NCBI RefSeq assembly: GCF_015351105.1
Contig: NZ_JADKRR010000006.1
Location: forward strand, 1 to 34,834
Direction of reading: 5' to 3'
DNA: 34,834 nt
From: Clavibacter sp. VKM Ac-2872
GTDB lineage: Bacteria; Actinomycetota; Actinomycetes; Actinomycetales; Microbacteriaceae
The position numbers were made by a program, and so were the translations under genes. Shown in pieces: positions 1 to 6,941 of this stretch. The notes under the pieces are model-generated. The model was not told the origin of the DNA, ran no database searches, and saw only the letters and a program-made list of their open reading frames with translations. How positions within the stretch are numbered: position 1 is the stretch's first letter; the number at the start of each line of letters is the position of its first letter.

Positions 1-141
1 CACGGGCGGGGCGATGGCCCGCGCACGCCGGACGTAGGGCTCCGGCCGGTCGGACAGGGCGGTCCCGCCGCGCGGCGCACCACCGATCCTCCAAACGGCG
101 ACGCTGACCGAGGGAGTGCACGGCTTCGACGCTGGCAGGAG

Positions 142-2103
142 CTAGGCGGCCTCGCCGAGGTACTGCCATCGTGCTTCGGGGTTGAGGGCGCCGTCGAGGA
201 CGAGCGCTAGAGCTGCACGATGGTCGGCACGTGTAGCCGTCCGGGGGTAGCGGGGCCAGACGCGCTCGCCAGCGGTGGGTGCTGCGAAGAGGGGCCGGCT
301 CGACACGGTGGGGCGTCGGGGGCGGGCTCGGGGAGTGGTGTGCATCGTCGTGAGCTCGGCGTTCCACCAGGCCCAGACCTCCCGCTCGGCTTGGTACCGC
401 TGTGCGCGGTCGACGAGGATCCCGGCGACGTCGACCGCACGCGCCGCGGCGTCCCGGAGGTCGCGGGCGGCTCGGGCCCATCCGTCTCTGTGGGTCTTGA
501 TGAGGCGGTGCTGGCGGAGCCGGCTGAGGATCGTCGCGGTGTGGCGCCTGCTCACGCCGAGGATGCGGGCAGCGCTGTCGCGGGTGAGGGCGGTGTGCTG
601 GCCGAGTGTGGCGTAGAGCCTGCCGGCGAGGTGTCCAAGGCCGGGGCGGGTGAACAGATCGTGTCGCTGGTCGACGAGCTCGTGCTCGAGGAGAGCGACG
701 AGCTCGGCGCGATGCGCGAAGAGTTCGGTCGGGGGGCGGGGGTTATCGATTGGTTGTGACCCAACTGCACCGTGAGCTGTGGAAACTCGCCAGGTCACCC
801 GCCATTCGGCGGCGTTGCCGGCGTCGGCCGCGGTGACGCGGGCAACGAATCCGGCCTCCTGGAGGGCTTGGAGGGACCGCTGCGCGGTGCTGCGGCCAAG
901 GCCCGCCATGAGGGCGAGATCCCGGATCGAGGCCGCGACGGTCCGCTTCCCGGTCTGCAGCGTGAGGTAGGTGAGCGCGGTGAGGATCGAGCGCCGAGAG
1001 GCGTCGGCCTCGCTGCGGCCCCACCGGCCGGGGGTGACCCGGAAGGACGTGAGGATGGCGTCGACGTCCGCGACGATCGCGTGGAGCTCCGTGAGGTCCT
1101 GAGGCTCGCGGCGGGCCGGGAGCGGCCGCTGTACGGCCGCGTACTGCTGGGCCTTGGTCCATTGCCGCTCCAGGCGCTCGCGCGCCTCGGAGGCGCTGCG
1201 GGTACGGCGGCCGCCGCGGCCGGTGTTCTTGGTCCGGTAGTGCTCCATGCCCGGCGCCGTCCGGGCGGCGTGCTCGACGTCGCCGAGGGTCCAGCCGGCG
1301 TTGGCGGCCGCGAGGAGGCACATGAAGCCCGTCCACGACGGGTTCCCGCCGCCGTCGATCGTGGCCATGTGCGCCGCGCCCGCACGGCTCAGCTCCCGGT
1401 GCGTCCGGTGGCGGACGTCGACGCGCCCGGACGGGGCGCTGTCGGCCGCGCGCGGCGCCGGCGCCCGCTCGAGGAGAAGCGCGGTGAGCGCGTCCAGGTC
1501 GGCCGGCGTCGTCGACGGCGCCAGGAGCACGTCGACGTCGCCGGCGAGGATCGTCGACGACGAGCCGTCGCGGTGCGGGGACAGCGGGGGACGGGCGGCG
1601 CCCTCGGCCGGGTTGCGGAGCATCCCGTGGTCGAGCGTGCGGAAGCACGCGTGAGCGGCAGCCGCGAGGGCGCCGACGTGGGCGGCGTCGGCGCCGCCGT
1701 CGACGGCCACCCAGACGTGGCGGCCGCCGGCGGCAGAGGAGCGGCAGAGTACGTGTGCGATCGCGAGCTCGTCGAGCGTGCGCGAGAGCACGGCCGCCTG
1801 GTCCTGCGCCTGCTCCATCAGCTCCGCGACGACGCCCGTGCTGTCCTTGCCGTCGAAGTCGAAGCACAGCAGCCGGAACCGGCCGGCGGGATCCGCCAGG
1901 CGGATCGCCCACGGCGTCGACGGCGCCAAGGGGCCGAGCCGGTGCAGGCGCGGGTAGCTGTTGCCGTCCAGGCGGCCGTAGGCGTCATGGACCATCGCCC
2001 GCACCTGGTCGCGCGGGCTCAGGCGGCGCGTGAGGTCCCACGCAGCCGCGAATTCGGCGTGCGCAGGTGCATTTGGCGCGTCGTGCGCTATGCTCCTGGG
2101 CAT
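142..2103 (-). CDS. Plasmid replication initiator with primase-like (AEP) domain and winged-helix C-terminus
   Basis: A 653-residue protein, probably the replication initiator of the element. The N-terminal third resembles the archaeo-eukaryotic primase fold. Residues 81-87 read FDFDGKD, giving the metal-binding Asp82/Asp84 pair. A GGRHVW motif puts His129 in the usual nucleotide-binding position, and a conserved RNPAEG...SPHRDGSSS stretch follows. Two helix-turn-helix segments lie further on: one near residues 395-425 (LALMAGLGRSTAQRSLQ) and a winged-helix-like one near 490-540 (AARILGVSRRHTATILSRL). Rep proteins combining a primase/polymerase domain with wHTH DNA binding are known from actinobacterial and other plasmids. 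The ATG at 2103 is preceded by GGGAGG six bases upstream. The leader carries a long stem-loop and a terminator-like hairpin. The initiator role is inferred from domain content and from its position next to small regulators; a stand-alone primase is the alternative. Confidence 0.72.
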   Translation of the reverse strand: MPRSIAHDAPNAPAHAEFAAAWDLTRRLSPRDQVRAMVHDAYGRLDGNSYPRLHRLGPLAPSTPWAIRLADPAGRFRLLCFDFDGKDSTGVVAELMEQAQDQAAVLSRTLDELAIAHVLCRSSAAGGRHVWVAVDGGADAAHVGALAAAAHACFRTLDHGMLRNPAEGAARPPLSPHRDGSSSTILAGDVDVLLAPSTTPADLDALTALLLERAPAPRAADSAPSGRVDVRHRTHRELSRAGAAHMATIDGGGNPSWTGFMCLLAAANAGWTLGDVEHAARTAPGMEHYRTKNTGRGGRRTRSASEARERLERQWTKAQQYAAVQRPLPARREPQDLTELHAIVADVDAILTSFRVTPGRWGRSEADASRRSILTALTYLTLQTGKRTVAASIRDLALMAGLGRSTAQRSLQALQEAGFVARVTAADAGNAAEWRVTWRVSTAHGAVGSQPIDNPRPPTELFAHRAELVALLEHELVDQRHDLFTRPGLGHLAGRLYATLGQHTALTRDSAARILGVSRRHTATILSRLRQHRLIKTHRDGWARAARDLRDAAARAVDVAGILVDRAQRYQAEREVWAWWNAELTTMHTTPRARPRRPTVSSRPLFAAPTAGERVWPRYPRTATRADHRAALALVLDGALNPEARWQYLGEAA

Positions 2104-2138
2104 AGAGAAGCCTCCCGTGAGGGCCGGTGGAACTTGAT

Positions 2139-2181
2139 TAGCTCGAACCTCAGTGCTGGCAGGCGAGGAGGGTTTGAGCTA
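2139..2181. promoter_or_regulatory. Long stem-loop in the rep leader
   Basis: TAGCTCGAACC (2139-2149) pairs with GGTTTGAGCTA (2171-2181) with one mismatch, which becomes a G-U pair in one RNA strand. The loop is 21 bases. It lies about 35 bases upstream of the rep start codon. It could be part of a countertranscript RNA, a leader attenuator or a Rep binding site. Confidence 0.5.
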
Positions 2182-2192
2182 CGAAACTTGCA

Positions 2193-2227
2193 GGAGCCCG
2201 TCGCGCAAGCGGCGGGCTCCTTCGTTT
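2193..2227 (+). terminator. Terminator-like hairpin upstream of rep
   Basis: GGAGCCCGTCGC (2193-2204) pairs with GCGGCGGGCTCC (2209-2220), with one mismatch and a GCAA loop. It is followed on the plus strand by TTCGTTT. The T-rich tract on this strand suggests it ends a rightward transcript, antisense to the rep leader. Read the other way it sits just after the stop of the gene at 2226-2444 and may reduce read-through into rep. Confidence 0.55.
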
Positions 2228-2444
2228 AAGCGACGTCTGCGATCGGCAGCTCCTCGTAGGTGGAGTGGGAGACCGGCTTGGGGGCCAGGTCAGGCATCTG
2301 GACGTCGCGCGCGATGAGCGCGGCGATGTAGTCACTCATCGACGGATAGCCGAGCTCGACCCTGCGCTTCTGGGCTGCCTTCGTGACAGGCAGGAGTGGT
2401 CGCGTGCCGAGGAGAAGGCGCTCTCCCTTGCTTGGGTTTGACAT
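2226..2444 (-). CDS. Small ribbon-helix-helix-like protein
   Basis: 72 residues. The core KAAQKRRVELGYPSMSDYIAALIARDV (residues about 23-49) has the strand-helix-helix look of a ribbon-helix-helix DNA-binding protein. It resembles a family of small actinobacterial plasmid proteins of the form RP-x-P-x-x-ARR-ELG-x-x-S-x-S-xYIA-x-L. Its place between rep and the regulators suggests copy-number control or partition, but no function can be assigned from sequence alone. The start codon has GAGAGGA seven bases upstream. The short inverted repeat at 2507-2521 lies in its upstream region and could be its operator. Confidence 0.6.
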   Translation of the reverse strand: MSNPSKGERLLLGTRPLLPVTKAAQKRRVELGYPSMSDYIAALIARDVQMPDLAPKPVSHSTYEELPIADVA

Positions 2445-2506
2445 GAGGCGATCCTCTCGTGGCGCTGTTACAGGTTGGGGGACGCGGTGCGGTGTGTCGG
2501 CATGTT

Positions 2507-2521
2507 GATCGCTTACCGATC
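2507..2521. promoter_or_regulatory. Short inverted repeat upstream of the RHH-like gene
   Basis: GATCG (2507-2511) and CGATC (2517-2521) flank CTTAC. The overlapping octamer TTACCGAT (2513-2520) recurs at 6894-6901 upstream of the transfer operon, in both places followed shortly by CTAG. Candidate operator for a shared regulator. Confidence 0.35.
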
Positions 2522-2581
2522 CAACGCTAGCCCACGTATGGGGTTGGCCGGGGATTTCGTCGTCACGCGCGGATCAAGGCG

Positions 2582-2824
2582 TCAGTGAGCGACCGCCTCG
2601 CGTGCAGAGATGTCAGTACGGGCATACTCGCCGCTCGGTCGACGCATCAGGACGCCATAGGCGGTCAGCGTGCGGATGACACGAGCGAGGCGCATTACGT
2701 CGACGCCCGTCCGGCGCTCCAGGTCGCTGAGCGCCAGGGGCCCGCAGTCGAGAGCGCGCATGGTCTCGACGCCCTCGACGGTATTGAGTGCCAGTTGCAG
2801 ATCGATACAGGAGCGCTCAGCCAT
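2582..2824 (-). CDS. Small winged-helix DNA-binding protein
   Basis: 80 residues. Residues 12-70 (LNTVEGVETMRALDCGPLAL...DLERRTGVDVMRLARVIRTL...GVLMRR) read as an IclR-like winged helix: a recognition helix after a GPLALSDLE turn, then a wing of the form MRRPSGEYART. The ATG at 2824 is chosen because GAGGGG lies seven bases upstream. The longer open frame extending to 3127 would overlap the divergent XRE gene and has no better start. It is transcribed away from the XRE gene, and the two share a 126-bp intergenic region with operator-like repeats. Probably a transcriptional regulator; target unknown. Confidence 0.62.
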   Translation of the reverse strand: MAERSCIDLQLALNTVEGVETMRALDCGPLALSDLERRTGVDVMRLARVIRTLTAYGVLMRRPSGEYARTDISAREAVAH

Positions 2825-2881
2825 AGTGATCCCCTCGTGCAGTTGAGGCCGTTCCCAGCAGGCTCCCGAGATCAGGTAGTC

Positions 2882-2914
2882 TGGCAAGACGGTTACGTTT
2901 GGCAAGACCGTAAC
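2882..2914. promoter_or_regulatory. Divergent operator region between winged-helix and XRE genes
   Basis: The nonamer TGGCAAGAC occurs twice (2882-2890 and 2900-2908), 18 bases apart. The second copy sits inside a perfect inverted repeat, GTTACG (2892-2897) and CGTAAC (2909-2914). Its central position between divergent regulators makes it the likely binding site of the XRE protein, by analogy with ImmR-type systems. No confident -35/-10 pair was identified. Confidence 0.5.
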
Positions 2915-2950
2915 AGACAGCCACCGACTCTTCGACCCTCTGGAGATGAC

Positions 2951-3637
2951 ATGCCGCTCGCCCCCCAGGCCCTTCCTGGAGCCCTCACGCGATCGCTCGG
3001 ACGCGTCCTCCGCGGACGCATGGTCGACCGCGCAGTCTCGCTCGCTGAGGCGGCACGAGCAGTCGACGTCTCCGAGGGACAGCTCTCTCGCATGCTGCAC
3101 GGGAAGCGCCGGATGGACGTCGAGCAACTGGACGTCCTATGCCGGTTCCTCGAGGTCGATGCGGTCGAGACGCTGCGCGCCGCGAAGACCGGAACGCTGA
3201 CAGCAGCCGAGACCGCGCCGGCAGCCGGGGTCGAGGCCCACGACGACCCGCGAGAGCTCGCCCGGCGCATTCGGGCGATCTCTCGCCTACGCCGGGAAGG
3301 GGGCTACGGCACCGTGGCGACGGCGGCCGCGCGCGTTGGCATCGAGCTGTCGCAGAACGAGTGGCACGACCTCCTCGACGGCGAAGTGGGCGCCCTCCCG
3401 TCTCACGAGCTGCTCGGCGCGATCAGCTCCGCTCTCGGCGTGCCCCGTGACTACCTGACGTCCGGAGACCAGGAGTTCGCCGCACGGGTAGAGGCTGAGG
3501 AGGAGCTAGCGCACGCCATGCGCACGTCTGGGACGCTACGGATCGCGGCTCGCAACCTGTCGAGCCTCAGCCCCGATGAGATCCTGGCCATTGCCAAGCT
3601 CGTCCGGGACAGTGATCCAGGAGGGAATCACGAGTGA
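2951..3637 (+). CDS. XRE-family regulator, first gene of the ImmA cassette
   Basis: 228 residues. A Cro/C1-type helix-turn-helix lies near residues 30-70 (SLAEAARAVDVSEGQLSRMLHGKRRMDVEQLDVLCRFLEVD). A second, more diverged HTH-like unit lies near 115-165 (TAAARVGIELSQNEWHDLLDGE...LGVPRDYL). The ATG at 2951 has GGAG just upstream and keeps the intergenic region with the divergent gene; the open frame continues further upstream but crosses that gene. The stop overlaps the GTG of the metalloprotease gene. XRE repressors paired with ImmA/IrrE proteases are typically cleaved or inactivated by the protease under stress or peptide signalling. By that precedent it probably represses its own cassette and perhaps transfer genes (inference). 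Confidence 0.75.
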   Translation: MPLAPQALPGALTRSLGRVLRGRMVDRAVSLAEAARAVDVSEGQLSRMLHGKRRMDVEQLDVLCRFLEVDAVETLRAAKTGTLTAAETAPAAGVEAHDDPRELARRIRAISRLRREGGYGTVATAAARVGIELSQNEWHDLLDGEVGALPSHELLGAISSALGVPRDYLTSGDQEFAARVEAEEELAHAMRTSGTLRIAARNLSSLSPDEILAIAKLVRDSDPGGNHE

Positions 3638-4137
3638 GCATCCGGCCGGCCGAAGATGAGTACAACGGCGAACCGTTCAACGTCACGGCGGCCGTCTCGA
3701 CCATGATCGACCGGCTCGCCCTTGAGCCGGGCATGTCAATTAAGGAAGTCGTCGATAGCGTCTCGGCAATCTACCGAAAGCCCATCGTTCTGCATGCCGT
3801 GTCAGACACCCGACTCCGGCAGCTCACGGGCCTTTTCCGCGACACCCCGAGCCGCGGATATGTCTCGTTCCGGCTATCCGACCCTCTGTCCTATCAGCTC
3901 CACTGCATCTGCCACGAGCTCGGGCATGCAGCCTTCCAGCACGAGGACTGTGACGTCCTGCGGGGAACGGGTATCGACTTGACTGACGGCGGCACGCTGG
4001 GGGAGCGAGTCATCGGCGCCCGCGGGCGTGGGCTCACCCGCAGCGTCTCCGAGCTCGTCGCCGAAGAGTTCGCTTACCGACTCATGACGCACCTTCTTGG
4101 TGCTGAGCTAGAAACCGAGGAGGACGTCTTCGGATGA
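3634..4137 (+). CDS. ImmA/IrrE-type metalloprotease
   Basis: 167 residues. The zinc-binding helix is CHELGHAAFQHEDC, with His94, Glu95 and His98 forming HExxH. A downstream acidic and hydrophobic segment (SELVAEEFAYRLM) probably supplies the third ligand, as in ImmA/IrrE proteins. The family cleaves or otherwise disables a cognate XRE regulator. It starts at GTG 3634 inside the stop region of the XRE gene (GTGA overlap), and its own stop overlaps the ATG of the membrane protein, so the genes are translationally coupled. The XRE protein encoded just upstream is the obvious substrate candidate. Confidence 0.82.
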   Translation: MSIRPAEDEYNGEPFNVTAAVSTMIDRLALEPGMSIKEVVDSVSAIYRKPIVLHAVSDTRLRQLTGLFRDTPSRGYVSFRLSDPLSYQLHCICHELGHAAFQHEDCDVLRGTGIDLTDGGTLGERVIGARGRGLTRSVSELVAEEFAYRLMTHLLGAELETEEDVFG

Positions 4138-5147
4138 TGGGCTCAATCCCCGACGAAGCCCTGGTGTGGGTGAAGCTCGCGATCATCGCGTCGCTCGCGA
4201 TCTGCGCCGCGCTCCTCGTAGGCCGGGCGTTCGGGTCGAGCCAGGATCCGGCCCGCCGGCCGGCCTGGATCGCGTCGCTCTTCGGCCTGATCGGCATGCT
4301 GACGCTCGGGGTGCTGTTTCCGCTGCGATGGGTCGACGCCGTTCTCGGTGGGGCCAACTTCTGGAACCTCGCACAGGCCCTATGCGCGACCATCGCCTTC
4401 TGGTTCTTCTACCAGGCGACCCGTCTGGGAGCGGGCCAGCCCCGCCGAGCGCGCCCCTGGTGGGTCGCGCTGTGCGCCGTACTCATCAGTGAGGCGGTAT
4501 TCTTCGCGTTCATCCAGGACCGCGGCACGACATCGGAGACATTCGTCCGCGATCACATCACAGACCCCGCGTGCTACGCGTATCTCATGCTCTACATCGT
4601 GACGCTCGGAATACTGTCGGGTCGCTCCGCGGCGATCCGGGCAAAGAAACTGCGCGGCGTATCCGCGGTGTTCTTCGCCGGATTCGCGCTCGTTGCGATC
4701 GCAGCCGCAACGCATGTCGTGTACCTGACCGATGCGCATTTCGAGCTGGGGGATGCCGCACAGAACGAGGACCTGCGCGGCCTGTTCTACGTGATCTTCG
4801 GCCCCGGCGTGCTGCTCTTGATGGCCGCATTCGCGATCGTCTTCATCCAGCGGCAGCGGAAGGTCTTGCAGCCCGTGTGGCGCGTGCGCGCGCTCCGCCT
4901 TGCGCTCATCCGTCGGAAAGTGACCGACGTGCCGCTGACGCTCTCCGGTGCCGTGGGTGCCGTCGTCGGCGCCGAGCCACGTGCGCGGGTCTACTCGGAG
5001 TCGACCAGCCTCTACGACGCCACGAACGAGGAGAACGCGCTGCTGACGTCGAGCGAGCGGCGGCTCCTCGAACGCACCAACTCCGGGATCCTGCGGCACC
5101 TCGGCGTCGAGGACGAGCTCCGCGCCATCGCCGAGGTCGTCCGGTGA
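4134..5147 (+). CDS. Seven-helix membrane protein, MAB_1171c/DUF6545-like
   Basis: 337 residues. Seven hydrophobic segments can be read between residues about 8 and 245, starting with WVKLAIIASLAICAALLVGR and ending with FYVIFGPGVLLLMAAFAIVF. A roughly 90-residue hydrophilic C-terminal tail contains RRLLERTNSGILRHLGV. This layout and the gene order after XRE and ImmA genes match the actinobacterial MAB_1171c-like 'putative transporter' family, whose function is not established. It could be a sensor, a channel or an anchor for the protease. ATGA overlap upstream and GTGA overlap downstream. Confidence 0.65.
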   Translation: MMGSIPDEALVWVKLAIIASLAICAALLVGRAFGSSQDPARRPAWIASLFGLIGMLTLGVLFPLRWVDAVLGGANFWNLAQALCATIAFWFFYQATRLGAGQPRRARPWWVALCAVLISEAVFFAFIQDRGTTSETFVRDHITDPACYAYLMLYIVTLGILSGRSAAIRAKKLRGVSAVFFAGFALVAIAAATHVVYLTDAHFELGDAAQNEDLRGLFYVIFGPGVLLLMAAFAIVFIQRQRKVLQPVWRVRALRLALIRRKVTDVPLTLSGAVGAVVGAEPRARVYSESTSLYDATNEENALLTSSERRLLERTNSGILRHLGVEDELRAIAEVVR

Positions 5148-6283
5148 CGGCGCTGTCGACGGCCGCATGGGGTATCAGCCTCGCGGCTGGCGCTGCGCTC
5201 GGCGCGGGCGCTCTCGCTGCCGATGTGGCGCTCATGCGGAGGCTCGTCCTCCGCGGGCGCACGAAGGTCATTCCCGTCACGGTCGACATCGCGCGGCACT
5301 CGATCCGGGTGCCTGCGACGGACGCAACGCGGATGCCGGGGGAGTACGGCGTCTGGGTGAACGGGTCCCGCGGGCACCTACGCGTCGGGGACGTGCTCGT
5401 CGATCGGTCCGACGTCGTGGAACGGCGCATCCTGGAGTCGTACGGCGATCTCTGTGACATCACGGAGGGTCGCTGGACGGGGCACACGTTCGCGCACGCC
5501 GCGTCGACGGGGTTGAGCTTCCGGGAGGTCGACGTCGCCGTGGAAGACGGCAAGCGGCCGGCTTGGGTGCTTCCCGCCGGTGACGGGCGCCGGTGGGCGT
5601 TGCACCTCCACGGCATCAAGTCGTCGCGCGCATCCGCGCTGCGGTCTGTGCCGATCGCCGCCGAGCTCGCGATGACCTCGCTCGTGCCGGCGTTCTACGG
5701 CGATGTCGACGGCGACGCGGCCGCTGGCGCCGCCGCTCGGGGATCCACGCTGGGCATCCGCGAGGCGCGGGACGTGGATGCTGCCATCGCGTTCGCGGTC
5801 GAGAGCGGAGCGGAAGAGATCGTCCTCTTCGGCTGGTCGATGGGTGCGACGATCGCGCTCCTGCTGGCCGAGTCGTCGAGGTTCCGCGACCGCATCACGC
5901 AGCTCGTCCTCATCGGGCCTGCGGTGAGCTGGCGGTCGTCGATTGCACGCGGCATCGCGGCGGCCCGGCTGCCGGCGTGGGTGGGTCCGCCCTTGTACCG
6001 GTCCCTCGAAACGCGTGGGCTGAGCAAGCTCGCACGGATGGAGGAGCCCACGTCGTTCGAGCGACTGGACTGGCTACGCGCGGACCGGCCGGTACCCGTC
6101 CCGACGCTCGTCCTACACTCCGCCGGCGACACGGACAACGAGCTCGGAGAGAGTCACGAGCTCGCGCGCTTGAACCCGTCAACGGTGGACGTCTGCGAGT
6201 TCCCGCCGGTCCCTCACCTCATGGAGTGGAACGCGCATCGGGAGCTGTTCGAGCGCGTCGTACGCGACCGCCTCAGGCCGTAG
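5144..6283 (+). CDS. Alpha/beta hydrolase of the XRE-ImmA cassette
   Basis: 379 residues. After a hydrophobic N-terminal segment (residues about 7-25, AAWGISLAAGAALGAGALAAD), which may act as a membrane anchor, comes an alpha/beta hydrolase domain. The nucleophile elbow GWSMG gives Ser232. Asp329 in HSAGDTD and His358 in VPHLMEW complete a plausible triad. A His-Gly pair (LHLHGIKSS) is placed to form the oxyanion region. The GTG at 5144 is chosen because it overlaps the previous stop. It is the last gene of the four-gene cassette, and its end overlaps the convergent regulator by 11 bases. The substrate is unknown; lipid or peptide ester hydrolysis is possible. Confidence 0.75.
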   Translation: MTALSTAAWGISLAAGAALGAGALAADVALMRRLVLRGRTKVIPVTVDIARHSIRVPATDATRMPGEYGVWVNGSRGHLRVGDVLVDRSDVVERRILESYGDLCDITEGRWTGHTFAHAASTGLSFREVDVAVEDGKRPAWVLPAGDGRRWALHLHGIKSSRASALRSVPIAAELAMTSLVPAFYGDVDGDAAAGAAARGSTLGIREARDVDAAIAFAVESGAEEIVLFGWSMGATIALLLAESSRFRDRITQLVLIGPAVSWRSSIARGIAAARLPAWVGPPLYRSLETRGLSKLARMEEPTSFERLDWLRADRPVPVPTLVLHSAGDTDNELGESHELARLNPSTVDVCEFPPVPHLMEWNAHRELFERVVRDRLRP

Positions 6284-6857
6284 CGTCCGCGCCGTGCTCG
6301 GCCCGCAGCTCGCGGAGACGCTGCTCCGCGAGGTCACGCAACGTCTTGTTGTCGGCGGCGTCGCGCAAGGCCAGCTCGAGCTGCTGCTCCATGGTCCGCG
6401 GCCGCGAGGGGTTCGTGTAGTTGTGCCAGGCGAGGTCCAGCTCCCACCCGCGGTAGTGGTTGCGCGAATACATGCCGTTCTGCTGTCGAGTTGCTCCGTC
6501 TCCGACCTGGGCGTCGCGACCGTACTCGACCGTGATGACGCCGTAGTCCTCCAACTCCTTGAGGAGCCGGCCGAGCGAACCGTAGGGAATGCCGGTCTCT
6601 CGGGCGATGAGCCCGCGGGTGGCGCCGGTCACAGTGTCGAGGTAGCGCAGCACTTCGGCGCGCGAACGATTGCCGTTCACCAGGATTGCTATCTCGACGT
6701 CCACGGGCCTCGGTTCCGGGGTTGGCCACTCGACTCTTGGAGACATGCGCTCCATTTTCCTTGCTGGAGGCCCCAAGAGTCGCCGCGACACCTCCTGCTT
6801 AATCAGCCCTGCGCACTTTCCGATGACTGACCAAGCGTCGGTGAGTCTATTATGCAC
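6273..6857 (-). CDS. Winged-helix regulator facing the transfer operon
   Basis: 194 residues from a GTG start; an alternative ATG lies at 6755 (160 residues). A winged-helix core occupies about residues 64-115: SRAEVLRYLDTVTGATRGLIARETGIPYGSLGRLLKELEDYGVITVEYG. A 40-residue helical tail rich in Arg and Glu ends the protein (ALRDAADNKTLRDLAEQRLRELRAEHGA). Neither start has a strong Shine-Dalgarno sequence. It is divergent from the ParA-like gene, with only 84 bases between starts, and those bases hold nested inverted repeats. It is therefore the first candidate for repressor of the transfer operon. Confidence 0.6.
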   Translation of the reverse strand: MHNRLTDAWSVIGKCAGLIKQEVSRRLLGPPARKMERMSPRVEWPTPEPRPVDVEIAILVNGNRSRAEVLRYLDTVTGATRGLIARETGIPYGSLGRLLKELEDYGVITVEYGRDAQVGDGATRQQNGMYSRNHYRGWELDLAWHNYTNPSRPRTMEQQLELALRDAADNKTLRDLAEQRLRELRAEHGADATA

Positions 6858-6882
6858 ACTTCTTCACTCGCTAAGGATGTGC

Positions 6883-6914
6883 TTGTGAGTCGGTTACCGA
6901 TACACTAGATATCG
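6883..6914 (+). promoter_or_regulatory. Candidate promoter/operator of the transfer operon
   Basis: Two nested inverted repeats overlap: TCGGT-T-ACCGA (6890-6900) and CGATA (6898-6902) with TATCG (6910-6914). A -35-like TTGTGA (6883-6888) is followed, 17 bases later, by the weak -10-like TAGATA (6906-6911). The ParA-like start is at 6942. The octamer TTACCGAT is shared with the site at 2513-2520. Confidence 0.45.
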
Positions 6915-6941
6915 CAGTAACACCACTTGAGAGGAGTCCTG

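Noticed and set aside
1-141. Left edge searched for a gene end or origin repeats
   Set aside because: No frame or repeat could be supported in this short GC-rich piece.
772-2229. 485-codon plus-strand frame opposite rep
   Set aside because: Shadow of the rep gene; composition and lack of any motif or ribosome site argue against it.
2825-3127. Upstream extension of the small winged-helix gene
   Set aside because: It would overlap the divergent XRE gene and cross the operator repeats. The ATG at 2824 has a good ribosome site and the extension reads as antisense of the XRE gene.
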